A stretch of DNA of 64,000 nt from Chrysemys picta bellii (lineage: Eukaryota > Chordata > Testudines > Emydidae). Shown piece after piece: positions 10,878 to 21,195 of the stretch. The stretch is from assembly GCF_011386835.1 (NCBI RefSeq), contig NC_088795.1:100252434-100316433 (forward strand), written 5' to 3'. The translations under genes and the position numbers were made by a program. The stretch's first letter is position 1. Each line of letters opens with the position of its first letter. Below the pieces are notes generated by a model. It worked only from the letters and a program-made list of their open reading frames with translations. It was not told the origin of the DNA and did no database searches.

Positions 10878-11227
10878 CAAAAAGAACAGGAATACTTGTG
10901 GCACCTTAGAGACTAACAAATGTATTTGAGCACAAGCTTTCGTGGGCTACAGCCCACTTCTTCGGATGCATAGAATGGAACATATATTGAGGAGATATAT
11001 ATACACATACAGAGAGCATGAAAAGGTGGGAGTTGTCTTACCAACTCTGAGAGGCCAATTAAGTAAGAGAAAAAAACTTTTGAAGTGATAATCAAGATAG
11101 CCCAGTACAGACAGTTTGATAAGAAGTGTGAGAATACTTACATGGGGAGATAGATTCAATGTTTGTAATGGCTCAGCCATTCCCAGTCTCTATTCAAGCC
11201 TGAGGCCTTGGCTACACTTGGGAGTTA

Positions 11228-11377
11228 CAGCGCTGTAAAGGCTCCCCCAGCGCTGTAACTCACTCCTCGTCCATGCTGGCAAGGCATTTGCAGCGCTGTA
11301 TCTCCGTGGTTGCAGCGCTGCAAGTACTCCACCTCTCCAAGAGGAATAGCCAGTATTGCGTTGCCGCTGCAGCGCTG
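11228..11377. repeat. Subterminal CAGCGCTG palindromes of the Harbinger element
   Basis: CAGCGCTG occurs at 11228, 11248, 11291, 11313 and 11370, and again at 14787 near the other end, with partial copies around 14680 and 14743. Repeated subterminal words in DNA transposons are often transposase or partner-protein binding sites; that role is inferred here. Confidence 0.6.
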
Positions 11378-11611
11378 TGGCACCAGTGTGGCTGCCCAAT
11401 GCGCTGTGAATGGCCTCCAGAATTATTCGGCAGTATCCCACAATGCCTGTTCTAGCCACTCTGGTCATCAGTTCAAACTCTACTGCCCTGGCCTCAGGTA
11501 ACCAATCATGTGACCCCCCCTTTACATTCTCCCGGAATTTTAAAAGTCCCCTTCCTGTTTGCTCAGCCCGGCGTGGCATGGAGTTCTATCAGCGAATCTT
11601 TCCAGGTGACC

Positions 11612-12081
11612 ATGCCTCCACGCGCCAAGCGAGCCCCAGCATGGAGCAACGGTGAGTTGCTGGACCTTATCAGTGTTTGGGGGAGGAAGCTGTACAGTCC
11701 CAGCTGCGCTCCAGCCATAGGAATTATGATACCTTCGGGAAGGTATCAAAGGACATGATGGAAAGGGGCCATGACCGGGACGCCCTGCAGTGCAGGATTA
11801 AAGTGAAGGAGCTGCGGAGTGCCTACCGCAAAGCCCGCGATGCAAACGGCCGCTCGGGTACTCCCCCTGTGACCTGCTGATTCTACAAAGAGCTGGATGT
11901 GATACTTGGGGTTAACCCCACCTCTGCTCCGAGCACCACCATGGACACTTCAGAGCCAGTGGGGGAAGGGAGGAGGAGGAGGAGGAGGAGGAGGAGGAGG
12001 AGGAAAACGGGAGTGATGGTGGTGGGCCGGATGGAGACACCCCAGAATCCCTGGAGCCATGCAGCCAGGAGCTCTTCTTGA
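11612..12081 (+). pseudogene. Harbinger Myb/SANT-like DNA-binding protein, broken
   Basis: It starts MPPRAKRAPAWSNGELLDLI and should continue, in the next frame, with QLRSSHRNYDTFGKVSKDM and RDALQCRIKVKELRSAYRKA. This is the Myb/SANT-like (MADF-like) domain that partners Harbinger transposases. A frameshift lies in the G-rich stretch near 11677-11690. An in-frame TGA follows at 11878-11880, before FYKELDVILG, and the GGA-repeat tract beyond is read as arginines. The protein is therefore probably not made, although the transposase on the other strand is open. Confidence 0.75.
11967..12004. repeat. (GGA)n tract inside the Harbinger Myb-like gene
   Basis: A pure GGA trinucleotide run. In the frame that is now open it encodes arginine; in the ancestral frame it most likely encoded an acidic glutamate stretch. 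Confidence 0.85.
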
Positions 12082-12089
12082 GGCAGGAG

Positions 12090-13213
12090 GAAGGTAGCCA
12101 GTCGCAGCGGCCGGTATTTGGTGGAGAACAAACAGAAGAGCAGGTTCCCGGTAAGCGTTTTTTTTTTTTTTTGGGAAGGAATTTTTTCGGTGCGGGCTCT
12201 TTGGGAGAGGAGGGTTAGGCATGCATGCCTAGATGCGGAATAGTGCACTGATGTGGTTTATCACATCGCGGTAATCGGCCTCAGTAATCTCCTCGAATGT
12301 CTCATCTGTGTGCAATGCGCTTGCGCAGGTTTATTGGGAGAGCCACCGTGGTCCTTGTCCCAGCCAGGCTAACGTGTCCGCGCCACTGTGCCGCGAGGAG
12401 TGGGGGGACCATTGCTGCACACAGGCAAGCTGCATATGGGCCAGGGCGAAAGCCGCATTGCAGTAGAAGACCCTCCCTTGCTTCCCAGGTCACCCTCAGC
12501 AGTGAGATATCGTCCAGGATGAACTCCTGTGGAAAATGTTGGGACAGTGTTCAGTGTAGGTGCCCCTTGAAGCTGTTGGCTCTCCCCAAGGCACAGAAAC
12601 CCAGAGGACAGTGCAGCCCTGAAACAATCAGTCCCCTTTACCATTTTGAGGCTCCTGTGGGATATGTGTGCTCTGTTTTGGACGGGAAAATTATGCTATT
12701 GTGTAGACCCTGTGTGTTTTCTACTCCTTAAGTGTGGGGGGAATCATTACTCTGTCTGGTATAAACTCTTTCCATTGTGCCCCACTGTCACCTCCAACCC
12801 ACTTTCCCCAACTTCCGTATTCTACATGCCACCTGCTGCCTCCAACACCAGTATCTTCACCACCCAGCCCTGAAAACCACGACCCTTAACCTCTACACTC
12901 AACCCCCATCACCATGCAGTATAGCTGTCCTGAAGTGCAGCACTCACTGCACAGCACACCAGACAGGACATACGCGAATCTATGATTGTACTGTTCCCCA
13001 CTCCACGCCCTTGTTTCTTTTCAATAAACAATTTTTTTTCTTTTCAATAAATGGATTCTTTGGCTTTGAAAACATTCTTTATTACTGCATAAAGTAAAAG
13101 ACTCCTTAGCCCAGGAAATAAACAGGCACTGCAAGTCTGCTTGTCTGCTAAGCAGATACTGATTCCTAAAGATTGGAACTACTGCACTTCACTCCCGTGC
13201 AGGGCACCAGATA
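12090..13213. other. Internal non-coding part of the Harbinger element
   Basis: Lies between the broken Myb-like gene and the transposase 3' end. It has a T-run near 12156 and AATAAA-like hexamers near 13023-13048. No further coding domain recognised. Confidence 0.45.
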
Positions 13214-14617
13214 TCACTGCTGGTTTTCAGCCTCAAATTGCTCCCTCAAGGCATCCCTAATCCTTGCAGCCTCGCGCCGGGCCCCTGTAATAGCCCTGCT
13301 CTCTGGCTGTGCAAATTTAGCCTCCAGATGTTGAACCTCGGAGGTCCATGCCTGAGTGAAGCTTTCACCCTTCTCTTCACAAATATTATGGAGGGCACAG
13401 CACACGGATATAACCGCGGGGATGCTGTTTTCGGCCAAGTCCAGCTTCCCATACAGAGATCGCCAGCGGCCCTTTAAACGGCCAAAGGCACACTCCACAG
13501 TCATTCGGCACCGACTCAGCCTGTAGTTGAACCGTTCCTTGCTGCTGTCAAGGCTCCCTGTGTAGGGTTTCATGAGCCACAGCATTAACGGATAAGCGGG
13601 ATCTCCAAGGATCACAATGGGCATTTCAATTTCCCCTACCGTGATCTTCCGCTCTGGGAAAAAAATCCCGGCCTGCATCTTCCTGAACAGCCAAGTGTTC
13701 CAAAAGATGCGTGCGTTGTGCACCTTTCCGGGCCAGCCTGTGTTAATGTCAATGAAACGCCCACGGTGATCCACAAGCGCCTGGAGAACCATAGAGAAGT
13801 ACCCCTTCCAATTAACGTACTCGGATCCTAGGTGGGGCGGTGCCAGAATAGGAATGTGCGTCCCATCTATCACCCCTCCACAGTTAGGGAACCCCATTTG
13901 TGCAAAGCCATCCACTATTTCCTGCACATTACCCAGAGTCACGGTTCTTCTGAGTAGGATGCGATTAATGGCCTTGCAAACTTGCATCAACACGATTCCA
14001 ACGGTCGACTTTCCGACTCCAAACTGGTTTGCGACCGACCGGTAGCTGTCTGGAGTTGCCAGCTTCCAGATTGCAATAGCCACCTGCTTCTCCACTGGCA
14101 GGGCAGCTCTCAATCTTGTGTCCTTGCGCCGCAGGGTGGGGGCGAGCTCCTCACATAGTCCCATGAAAGTGGCTTTTCTCATCCGAAAGTTCTGCAGCCA
14201 CTGCTCGTCATTCCAGACTTCCATGACGATGTGATCCCACCACTCGGTGCTTGTTTCCCGAGCCCAAAAGCGGCGTTCCACGGTGCTGAGCATGTCCGTG
14301 AATGCCACAAGCAATTTGGTGTCGTACGCGTTACACGGCTCGATAGCATCGTCAGACTCCTCACTCTCACTGTCACTTTGGATCTTAAGGAATAGTTCGA
14401 CAGCCAAACGTGACATGCTGGCGAGACTCGTCAGCATACGTCTCAGCAGTTCGGACTCCATTTCCCGCAGACAGATCGCGCTGCACAGAAACCGTTGAAA
14501 GATGGCGCCAAAGGTGGACGGAAACAAAGGGATTTCTGGGATGCGAAGCGATGCATCACTGGGCATTGGGACAGGACCCAGAATCCCCCGCCCGCACGCC
14601 CCCTTTCCACAACCCAC
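13214..14617 (-). CDS. Harbinger transposase (DDE type), open reading frame
   Basis: 467-aa open frame on the minus strand; the family start is more likely the internal Met at residue 53 (MESELLRRML). A helix-turn-helix-like block SYRSVANQFGVGKSTVGIV lies at 191-209. The catalytic triad of the DDE_Tnp_4 nuclease family is present: D251 in GVIDGTHIP, D339 in ILGDPAYPL and E375 in VECAFGRLKG. Transposases of this type act in the nucleus with the Myb-like partner to excise and reinsert the element. No stop or frameshift was seen, so the protein may still be catalytically competent. Confidence 0.93.
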   Translation of the reverse strand: MGCGKGACGRGILGPVPMPSDASLRIPEIPLFPSTFGAIFQRFLCSAICLREMESELLRRMLTSLASMSRLAVELFLKIQSDSESEESDDAIEPCNAYDTKLLVAFTDMLSTVERRFWARETSTEWWDHIVMEVWNDEQWLQNFRMRKATFMGLCEELAPTLRRKDTRLRAALPVEKQVAIAIWKLATPDSYRSVANQFGVGKSTVGIVLMQVCKAINRILLRRTVTLGNVQEIVDGFAQMGFPNCGGVIDGTHIPILAPPHLGSEYVNWKGYFSMVLQALVDHRGRFIDINTGWPGKVHNARIFWNTWLFRKMQAGIFFPERKITVGEIEMPIVILGDPAYPLMLWLMKPYTGSLDSSKERFNYRLSRCRMTVECAFGRLKGRWRSLYGKLDLAENSIPAVISVCCALHNICEEKGESFTQAWTSEVQHLEAKFAQPESRAITGARREAARIRDALREQFEAENQQ

Positions 14618-14819
14618 AGCGCCAGAATGGGAAAAGGTGCTCTGTGGGATAGCTGCCCATAATGCACCGCTCCCAATAGCGCTGCAATTGCCGCAAATGT
14701 GGCCACGACAGTGCGCTGGGCAGCTGTCAGTGTGGACAGACTGCAGCGCTTTCCCTACTCAGCTGCACGAAGTCAGGTTTAACTCACAGCGCTGTACATC
14801 TACAAGTGTAGCCAAGGCC

Positions 14820-15060
14820 TAAGTTGATTGTATCTAGTTTGCATATCAATTCAAGCTCAGCAGTTTCTCGTTGGAGTCTATTTTTGAAGCTTTCCTGTTG
14901 CAAAATTGCCACCCGCAGGTCTGTCATTGAGTGACCAGACAGGTTAAAGTGTTCTCCTACTGGTTTTTGAATGTTATGATTCCTGATGTCAGATTTATGT
15001 CCATTAATTCTTTTGCGTAGAGACTGTCCGGTTTGGCCAATGTACATGGCAGAGGGGCAT
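14820..15060 (-). pseudogene. PLE GIY-YIG endonuclease fragment
   Basis: The minus strand reads CPSAMYIGQTGQSLRKRING with downstream KPVGEHFNLSGH and LQRETAELELICK, the C-terminal endonuclease region of a Penelope-like retroelement protein. The reverse transcriptase part is absent. It is homologous to residues 720-800 of the PLE protein at 21624-24122 but clearly diverged from it, so it belongs to a different subfamily. Confidence 0.8.
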
Positions 15061-15120
15061 TGCCCTCTGTATGTGTATATATATCTCCTCAATATATGTT
15101 CCATTCTATGCATCCGAAGA

Positions 15121-15640
15121 GTGGAGCAGACTGAAACTGGGAAGCTTCCAGGAGTAGGGGTGCCAGAGATCCCTATCATGGATCACCCTGAAGCCTGAGG
15201 CTAAGTAATGAGTTAATTATTCATTAGTGAGGCTTTCTTGATTGTTAAGAAAATAAACCTCCTTGTTGGAGGGGGAGAAGCCTGGCCTAGTGACAGAGTC
15301 ATTAATGCAGGGGTAGGAGAGAAAATTCAGACTCCGACTCACACAAGGAATATTGATTCATGACATAAGATCACTCTTCCAGGATCCGGGGGGGGCCTCA
15401 GGACTTTGAGGATTCCATAGAGGTTAGTTGAGAACATGATTATGCAGGAGTGTCAGACAAATGGGAGTTCTGCAACACTTACAATAAGATATTGAGAGGT
15501 GAATACATAGACATTTTATCACCGCTCCACCAGGAAGCTACGACAGACAGTAAGATGGGATGGGACAAGCAAAGCAAGGACAAGCCAAGCACCCAAGGGT
15601 GGCTAGAACCTGGAAAAATTGGGAAGCATCTTTTTTAATT
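15121..15640. other. Unassigned sequence between PLE and retroelement fragment
   Basis: No gene or repeat with recognisable ends. It may be part of the same old retroelement as 15640-16045, but I cannot show that. Confidence 0.35.
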
Positions 15641-15661
15641 TACACAGGTGTCATTTCAGAA

Positions 15662-15993
15662 CAATACCAGGGAAGAAGCTTGGATATAATCAGGAGGGCA
15701 TATAATACATTTGGAGGCATGGCTTAGTTTAACTATGATGAGCGATTTAGACTGAGAGCTGCAACTCAGACTAGGATTTGATTGGACATCCTGCATCATA
15801 TGCTGTGGTTGGGATGCATGACACCATGGGGGCCAGGTATTCACACTGATAGTGGCCTGTTTACTACTCAGCATGTCCACCAGAGACTCGATGCTCTGAA
15901 TAACGTTTGCTGGGCTTTTAATGAGGGTGGGTGTTTTTGGAACATCTACAGATTTAAACAGGGCTACAAGTTGTGTTTGGGGCCTATGCAGCC
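15662..15993 (+). pseudogene. Degraded retroelement gag-like fragment with CCCH-finger remnant
   Basis: One plus-strand frame reads LDIIRRAYNTFGGMA, stop, FNYDERFRLRAA, stop, then CWAFNEGGCFWNIYRFKQG. Both stops fall where a tryptophan codon is expected (TGG to TAG or TGA). The combination of a YDERFR block and a C-W-x-F-N-x-G-x-C finger recalls ORFs found beside tyrosine-recombinase (DIRS-like) retroelements, but this is from memory of the pattern and is tentative. Confidence 0.4.
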
Positions 15994-16050
15994 CACAACT
16001 GTTATAGCTTTCAGGGAAGACCCCAGTATGGTAGAAGATTGGGGGGTAAA

Positions 16051-16733
16051 CCCATAGGCGCCGACTCCGCAGGTGCTCCAGGCCCCTTCTCCCCCTCTCC
16101 ACACCAGTGGGCCCCTTCTCCTCCTCCCCGCCAGCGCCTCCTGCCAGCGATGGGCCCCTGCTGATCAGCTCCTCGCCCTCCCTCCTAGCACATCCCACCT
16201 TAATCAGCTATTCAGTGGCGTGCAGGAAACACTGGGGGGAAGGGGAGCAGCAGGGGGCAGGAAGAGGTGGGGCGAGGGCAGGGCTGAGCACGCATCAGGA
16301 GGATTTCCCCAGATTCTGGGGAGTGAAGGGGCGGTACCAGCCCCTTCTGGCCCCGGGACGCTGCTTTGCAGCATGGCGGGCTGGCAGCTGCCTGAGAGAG
16401 CCGGCTGGGGAGGTGACTTCCACTCCTTGCCCGGCTTGGGTGCCATGGACTGGGGGCAAGCAAGCTGGAGTCCCCCATCCCCTGGCACCCGAACTCGGGC
16501 AGTGTGCAGAAGCTGCCTCCCCAGCCAGGTTCTCTCAGGCAGCTGCCGGTAAGTGAGGCAGTAAGGGGAGGCACCAGTCATCTAGGGGAGGGGGCAGAAT
16601 GGGGCAGGAAGAGGCAGAGCGGGAGCAGAAAGAGGTGAGGCGGGACCTTGGGGGGAGGGGTGGAGTGGGGGCAGGGCCTGGGACGGAGCGGGGGTGAGCA
16701 CCCCATGGAAATCAGGAATTCGGCGCCTATGGG
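16051..16733. mobile_element. GC-rich non-autonomous DNA element with CCCATAGGCGCCGA ends
   Basis: The left end CCCATAGGCGCCGACTCC is mirrored by ATTCGGCGCCTATGGG at the right. The interior is GC-rich and non-coding, in strong contrast to its flanks. I found no convincing TSD. The apparent open frames inside are compositional. Confidence 0.6.
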
Positions 16734-16911
16734 AAAACCTACCACCCCCTGCTTACACCAGGTTATGAGATTGGGGATGGAGGTCAGGGAACAGGAAAGA
16801 GGAGCTGGCAGTGGGGGTATTGGGAAAAGCTTGTCTCCAGTTAAGCTCTGAGTGTTTCAGGTATTCTGTTGAGGTTACCCTAACAAGAAGATGTGGCATA
16901 TTTATAGGAAG

Positions 16912-17092
16912 CTTTTATTTTAATCTTTGGCCAGACAGTGAACCCTCTGGACCACACCAAGATGCCTAGTGGCTCCTCTGGAGGACCAGGGGTGCTTATT
17001 AGCAGCGAAGGATCCATCGTTGGCATTGGGACAGATGTATGAGGAAGCCTCTGTGTTCCAACTGCCTTCTGTGCGATCTGGACGCTCAAACC
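16912..17092 (+). pseudogene. Amidase-signature (FAAH-like) pseudogene fragment
   Basis: The plus strand reads FGQTVNPLDHTKMPSGSSGG, then PGVLISSEGSIVGIGTDV, a stop, then [18 protein letters not shown]. This is the glycine/serine-rich amidase signature of fatty acid amide hydrolases, which hydrolyse lipid amides. The stop (TGA at 17039-17041) replaces a glycine codon of the usual DIGGS motif. Only one exon-sized block is present, and it is cut off on the right by a CR1 fragment. It is therefore a dead remnant, from either a retrocopy or a duplicated exon. Confidence 0.65.
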
Positions 17093-17640
17093 TCAAGCCT
17101 TCACAACCTCCTCAGGCAAGGAGTTCCACAAGTTGACTGTACGCTGTGTGAAGAAGAACTTCCTTTTATTTGTTTTAAACCTGCTGCCCATTAATTTCAT
17201 TTGGTGGCCCCTAGTTCTTGTATTATGGGAATAAGTAAATAATTTTTCCTTATCTACTTTCTCCACATCACTCATGATTTTATATACCTCTATCATATCC
17301 CCCCTTAGTCTCCTCTTTTCCAAGCTGAAAAGTCCTAGCCCGTTCCAAACCCCTAATCATTTTAGTTGCCCTTCTCTGAACCTTTTCTAGTGCCAGTATA
17401 TCTTTTTGAGATGAGGAGACCACATCTGTACGCAGTATTCAAGATGTGGGCGTACCATCGATTTATATAAAGGCAATAATATATTCTCCGTCTTATTCTC
17501 TATCCCCTTTTTAATGATTCCTAACATCCTGTTTGCTTTTTTCACTGCCTCTGCACACTGCGTGAACGTCTTCAGACAACTATCCATGATGACTCCAAGA
17601 TCTTTTTCCTGATTTGTTGTATCTAAATTAGCTATTAGAT
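17093..17640 (-). mobile_element. CR1 LINE ORF2 C-terminal fragment
   Basis: The minus-strand frames read MVRPHLEYCVQMWSPHLKK (17387-17587) and, after a frame change, [19 protein letters not shown] with [11 protein letters not shown] (17093-17323). Together these are the last part of the CR1 reverse transcriptase ORF. It is 5'-truncated and frameshifted. Confidence 0.85.
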
Positions 17641-19256
17641 ATATTAATAGTTATTAATAACATAGGCCAGCCATCTGCCTCTACCTATATTGGACTTTTA
17701 AGAGTACTAAATTATACAGCAAAGAAAACTATCAATATGTCAAAAAATACATATTCTTCTGTACCTTAAAACACATTTACCTTTTCCCAAAGACCTAAAA
17801 CAAAGTGAAAACATTTAAACAAATGATTATCATTAATTTTATTGAAAATATTGAGGTTACATTTACCAGCACTTATTCTGTCCTATTTACAAGATGTGAA
17901 AAGAAGAAGTAAAACATCTTAACTTAGATTTCCTGACCTATGCAAAGCAGTGAAATCAACAAGCCATTTCTTCCTGTTAGCTAATTTCTGGTATTCTGGT
18001 TGGTTGAAGCTCTCAAACTTAGTTTTGTTGGGAATCATGATTTTTTATTTTTTTCTAATTTGCAGGTAGCTGGAAAGAGATAATTTGATTCCTGAAGTTC
18101 TCTAAATATGATTATTAACCAGTAACATTCTCTTATACTTTTTCTTTCCTCCCACAAAAGTCCAACTCAGAGGCAAAGTGTTAATTTCATTGTTTACATA
18201 TCATACCCTGCTCTACTGGCATTTATAATACAGTGCAGAGTCCCTCTCAAGGAGAAAACTTTTTTTTGATTTGTTTTTGGAAATGTTTCTTGTAACTTCT
18301 TTGTTGTAAATGTAGTTTGTTTTTCTGAAATTGAATAGGACAGTGTGCGTCAGGCCAGGGGATACGCAAAACGTGGGTTCCTCTTGGCTTTGGCTAAATG
18401 CCACAAGAATTTTCTTTTCCTCATAGGTTAAGTGAGAAAATATGCTATGGCCAAGAGCTTTAAAAAATAGATGCCTAAAGTTAGGCTCCTAGGGAGAGAC
18501 TTTCAAAGGCGGATTTAGGCACCCAGCTCTCATTGACTTTTCAATAGAAGTTGGATGTCTAAATGCCCTTCATACCATTGAAATTCTCTCTTTAAGTCAT
18601 AAGAGGCCTGATTTTTTTCAAGTGTTGAGCACCAAGCAGCTCCCACTAAGACATAGGCAGTGGCTCGCCATGACATTTTTAGTCAGCCATACAATTCTAC
18701 ACTTGCATGCAAAATGGTATCCTCCATGCTGTGACCTTGCTCATACAGCGTGTGCGAGATCACACTGTGTGGCAGATACTATTTTGTTCTACAAAATGGT
18801 GTCTTCTATGTCCTATGGAGTCTGGATGGAATTGCCCTGCTGACTCAGCTGGTCATGGGGCATGCAATGCATACACAGGCAGCACACCACTGGTCGTAAA
18901 CCTTAAGTGGTACATGATATTTTAGTGGTGCCTCACCTTTGTGCTGTCCCCTCCATGGGGGTGAATTTCAACACCAGAGAACAGGGTAAGTGTATTTTAT
19001 AAACAAAAAATAAATATTTAACAAAGATTCGGAGTACAATCTTGAAAACATTCGGAGATCTGGGTGTACAAAGACTGCATGATCAGACTCTCTGGGGAAA
19101 GCTAGATGTACTAGCTGATTAATTTTTTAAATGTCTGATGAAATTTTTAAATTGTAATTAATTCACTTATTTCTTAATAAGTTTGTCGTTTTCCATGTTC
19201 ATCTGTATTCATATGGAGTAAGGGCGACATCCAGTGGCCAGCTGTTTAATCGTTGT
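17641..19256. other. AT-rich non-coding stretch
   Basis: No gene seen. At about 18500-18600 there is a weak foldback of the short sauropsid type (GGCACC ... CATTGACTTTTCAATAGAAG). Otherwise nothing recognised. Confidence 0.4.
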
Positions 19257-19268
19257 TGAATATTTCCT

Positions 19269-20036
19269 CAAAAAGAAGAACAGGAGTACTTGTGGCACCT
19301 TAGAGACTAACAAATTTATTAGAGCATAAGCTTTCATGAACTACAGCCCACTTCTTCGGATGCATATAGAATGGAACATATATTGAGGAGATATATATAC
19401 ACACATACAGAGAGCATAAACAGGTGGGAGTTGTCTTACCAACTCTGAGAGGCCAATTAATTAAGAGAAAAAAAACTTTTGAAGTGATAATCAAGCTAGC
19501 CCAGTACAGACAGTTTGATAATAAGTGTGAGAATACTTACAAGGGGAGATAGAGTCAATGTTTGTAATGGCTCAGCCATTCCCAGTCCTTATTCAAACCG
19601 GAGTTGATTGTGTCTAGTTTGCATATCAAATATGCAATATCAAATATGCAAACTAGACACAATCAACTCCGGTTTGAATAAGGACTGGGAATGGCTGAGC
19701 CATTACAAACATTGACTCTATCTCCCCTTGTAAGTATTCTCACACTTATTATCAAACTGTCTGTACTGGGCTAGCTTGATTATCACTTCAAAAGTTTTTT
19801 TTCTCTTAATTAATTGGCCTCTCAGAGTTGGTAAGACAACTCCCACCTGTTTATGCTCTCTGTATGTGTGTATATATATCTCCTCAATATATGTTCCATT
19901 CTATATGCATCCGAAGAAGTGGGCTGTAGTCCACGAAAGCTTATGCTCTAATAAATTTGTTAGTCTCTAAGGTGCCACAAGTACTCCTGTTCTTCTTTTT
20001 GCGGATACAGACTAACACGGCTGTTACTCTGAAACC
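19269..20036. mobile_element. Foldback Penelope-like insertion (family 2 tails)
   Basis: Two inverted copies of a PLE 3' tail: 19269-19626 (minus) and 19644-20036 (plus), with 17 bases between. The 12-bp TSD TGAATATTTCCT flanks both sides (19257-19268 and 20037-20048). The plus copy has the full terminus (ending TGTTACTCTGAAACC); the minus copy lacks the last 35 bases. There is no protein-coding part. Arms are nearly identical; differences include the putative ribozyme stem, where the left arm has two G-to-A type changes. Confidence 0.9.
19911..19948 (+). ncRNA. Hammerhead-like ribozyme core, family 2
   Basis: CCGAAGA (box with U4 changed to C), an extra A, stem GUGGGC/GUCCAC with UGUA loop, GAAA, GCTTATGCTC. 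The stem II sequence differs from family 1 yet still pairs. The partner motif at 19322-19359 (minus) has two changes that weaken the stem. The copy at 10928-10965 (minus) keeps it as GUGGGCU/AGCCCAC. Confidence 0.45.
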
Positions 20037-20214
20037 TGAATATTTCCTGTGTTTCTCTTAAAGGATAGCTTACATTAGAATAGATGAAGCACACTCTTCC
20101 TTTGAATAAAATGCCACAATAGAAACCTAATGAATTGCTTATCCAGTTCAACACATTCAGGAACATCTCCCATGTGCAGGTTCATGTACAGCAAACAACA
20201 TAACATGCTGCTTA

Positions 20215-20410
20215 GAGCATGGGACTCCAGATGCAAAGATTTGAGTGCTATATCTACCAGTGATTCGGGGCTTGCCTTTTGGAAAGTCAATTACCTCTTG
20301 GTGCCTCAGTTTCCCATTTTGTAAAACACACATATCTACTCATTTTTGCTAAATGCTGTGAGATCTGCCAATGCACAGCATTGTATAAGCACTAAATAAT
20401 ATCATGTATG
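20215..20410 (-). repeat. MIR-like SINE remnant
   Basis: The block around 20285-20335 (CTTGGTGCCTCAGTTTCCCA and neighbours), preceded by AGCATGGGACTCCAGATGC, matches the reverse complement of the MIR core known from mammals. It is an old, diverged copy. Confidence 0.6.
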
Positions 20411-21187
20411 CCCCTAACAGGTGGTTCCATTGGAACCATTAGGAACTGGTGCTAAACAGATGTTTTATTCTCATTTATTTCAATTGTTGTTTGTAGGGAC
20501 TTATTTTAGTGCATTTGTTTCTTCTGTATAGTTACCCAATACCATATTACTTTTGACAATTTTTGAAAATAAAGTAAGTGCTCATGATTTTGATTTGCTG
20601 GGCCTGTCTCCTCTCCCCGTTACTTCAGGGGGGGTTCTGAGTATTTTGTGTGTGTATGTGTATGAAGGGAGAACACACAGAAGCTCAGAACAGACAAAGG
20701 GGGTAGAGGGGACAGGCAGAGGCAAAAAAGCAAGAAAGCGGAGCAGTAGATTGTGAGCACAGTTTGACCCTGGAAAAAACTAGAGAGGCAGCTTTTGGGT
20801 CTGGTGTTGGCTAAAGAGGGTTGGTGCTGTAAGTTAAGAATCTGCTCCTTTTTGTTCTTGGTTCCTCCTATGTTTGGAGGAGCAGGACTGTGATGCAATC
20901 TTGATTGTTTACACTGAATATAGGAAGAAAACACCAGATTCCATCAATTTCTACTTCCAAATGGAAGAGGGCTTCACAATTTGACTAACCATTCAGCTTG
21001 GAAAGGGGAACATCTGAACATCTGAATATGACTAAGAAAATCCCGGATCCTGCAATGAACTTACCTGACATCACTTTCTCACTCCTCTTTTTCTCCACTG
21101 CCTGGTAGCTCATATTGGGTCAGAAATGTGAGCTACAACCTTCCTAATTGCAGCTGGTCTGTAGCTTGAAGCTGATACTGTAATGAA
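20411..21187. other. Non-coding stretch
   Basis: Ordinary intergenic sequence; no gene or repeat ends recognised. Confidence 0.4.
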
Positions 21188-21195
21188 TTGTCTAG

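Larger units (their letters stand above)
11204..14819. mobile_element. PIF/Harbinger DNA transposon, near full length
   Basis: Terminal inverted repeats GGCCTTGGCTACACTTG (11204 onward) and CAAGTGTAGCCAAGGCC (ending 14819) bound the element. The flanking triplets TGA (11201-11203) and TAA (14820-14822) fit the 3-bp TSD of this superfamily with one change. The paralogous PLE at 19590-19620 shows the corresponding uninterrupted site, supporting these ends. The element carries a transposase (minus strand) and a broken Myb/SANT-like partner gene (plus strand), the usual two-gene layout. Copies of the palindrome CAGCGCTG cluster near both ends. Confidence 0.9.
10878..15120 (-). mobile_element. Penelope-like element fragment (family 2), split by a Harbinger insertion
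   Basis: The 3' tail lies at 10878-11203 and the GIY-YIG end at 14820-15060; the two pieces rejoin across the Harbinger element. The 3' 10878-11203 part matches the foldback at 19269-20036. At about 15062-15120 the tail reappears inverted, so this copy is also a foldback with a short second arm. I found no convincing TSD for it. Confidence 0.8.

Noticed and set aside
11899..12081. Arginine-rich protein encoded by the GGA tract
   Set aside because: It is the frameshifted tail of the Harbinger Myb-like gene; the arginine run arises from reading GGA repeats in the wrong frame.
10861..15130. GTGAAGCTCT / GTGGAGCAGA as a TSD for the split PLE
   Set aside because: Only 7 of 10 bases match and the left copy does not abut the element, so I do not count this insertion among those with a TSD.
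16107..16581. Overlapping 120-159 aa frames on both strands
   Set aside because: They are compositional frames inside the GC-rich element 16051-16733.
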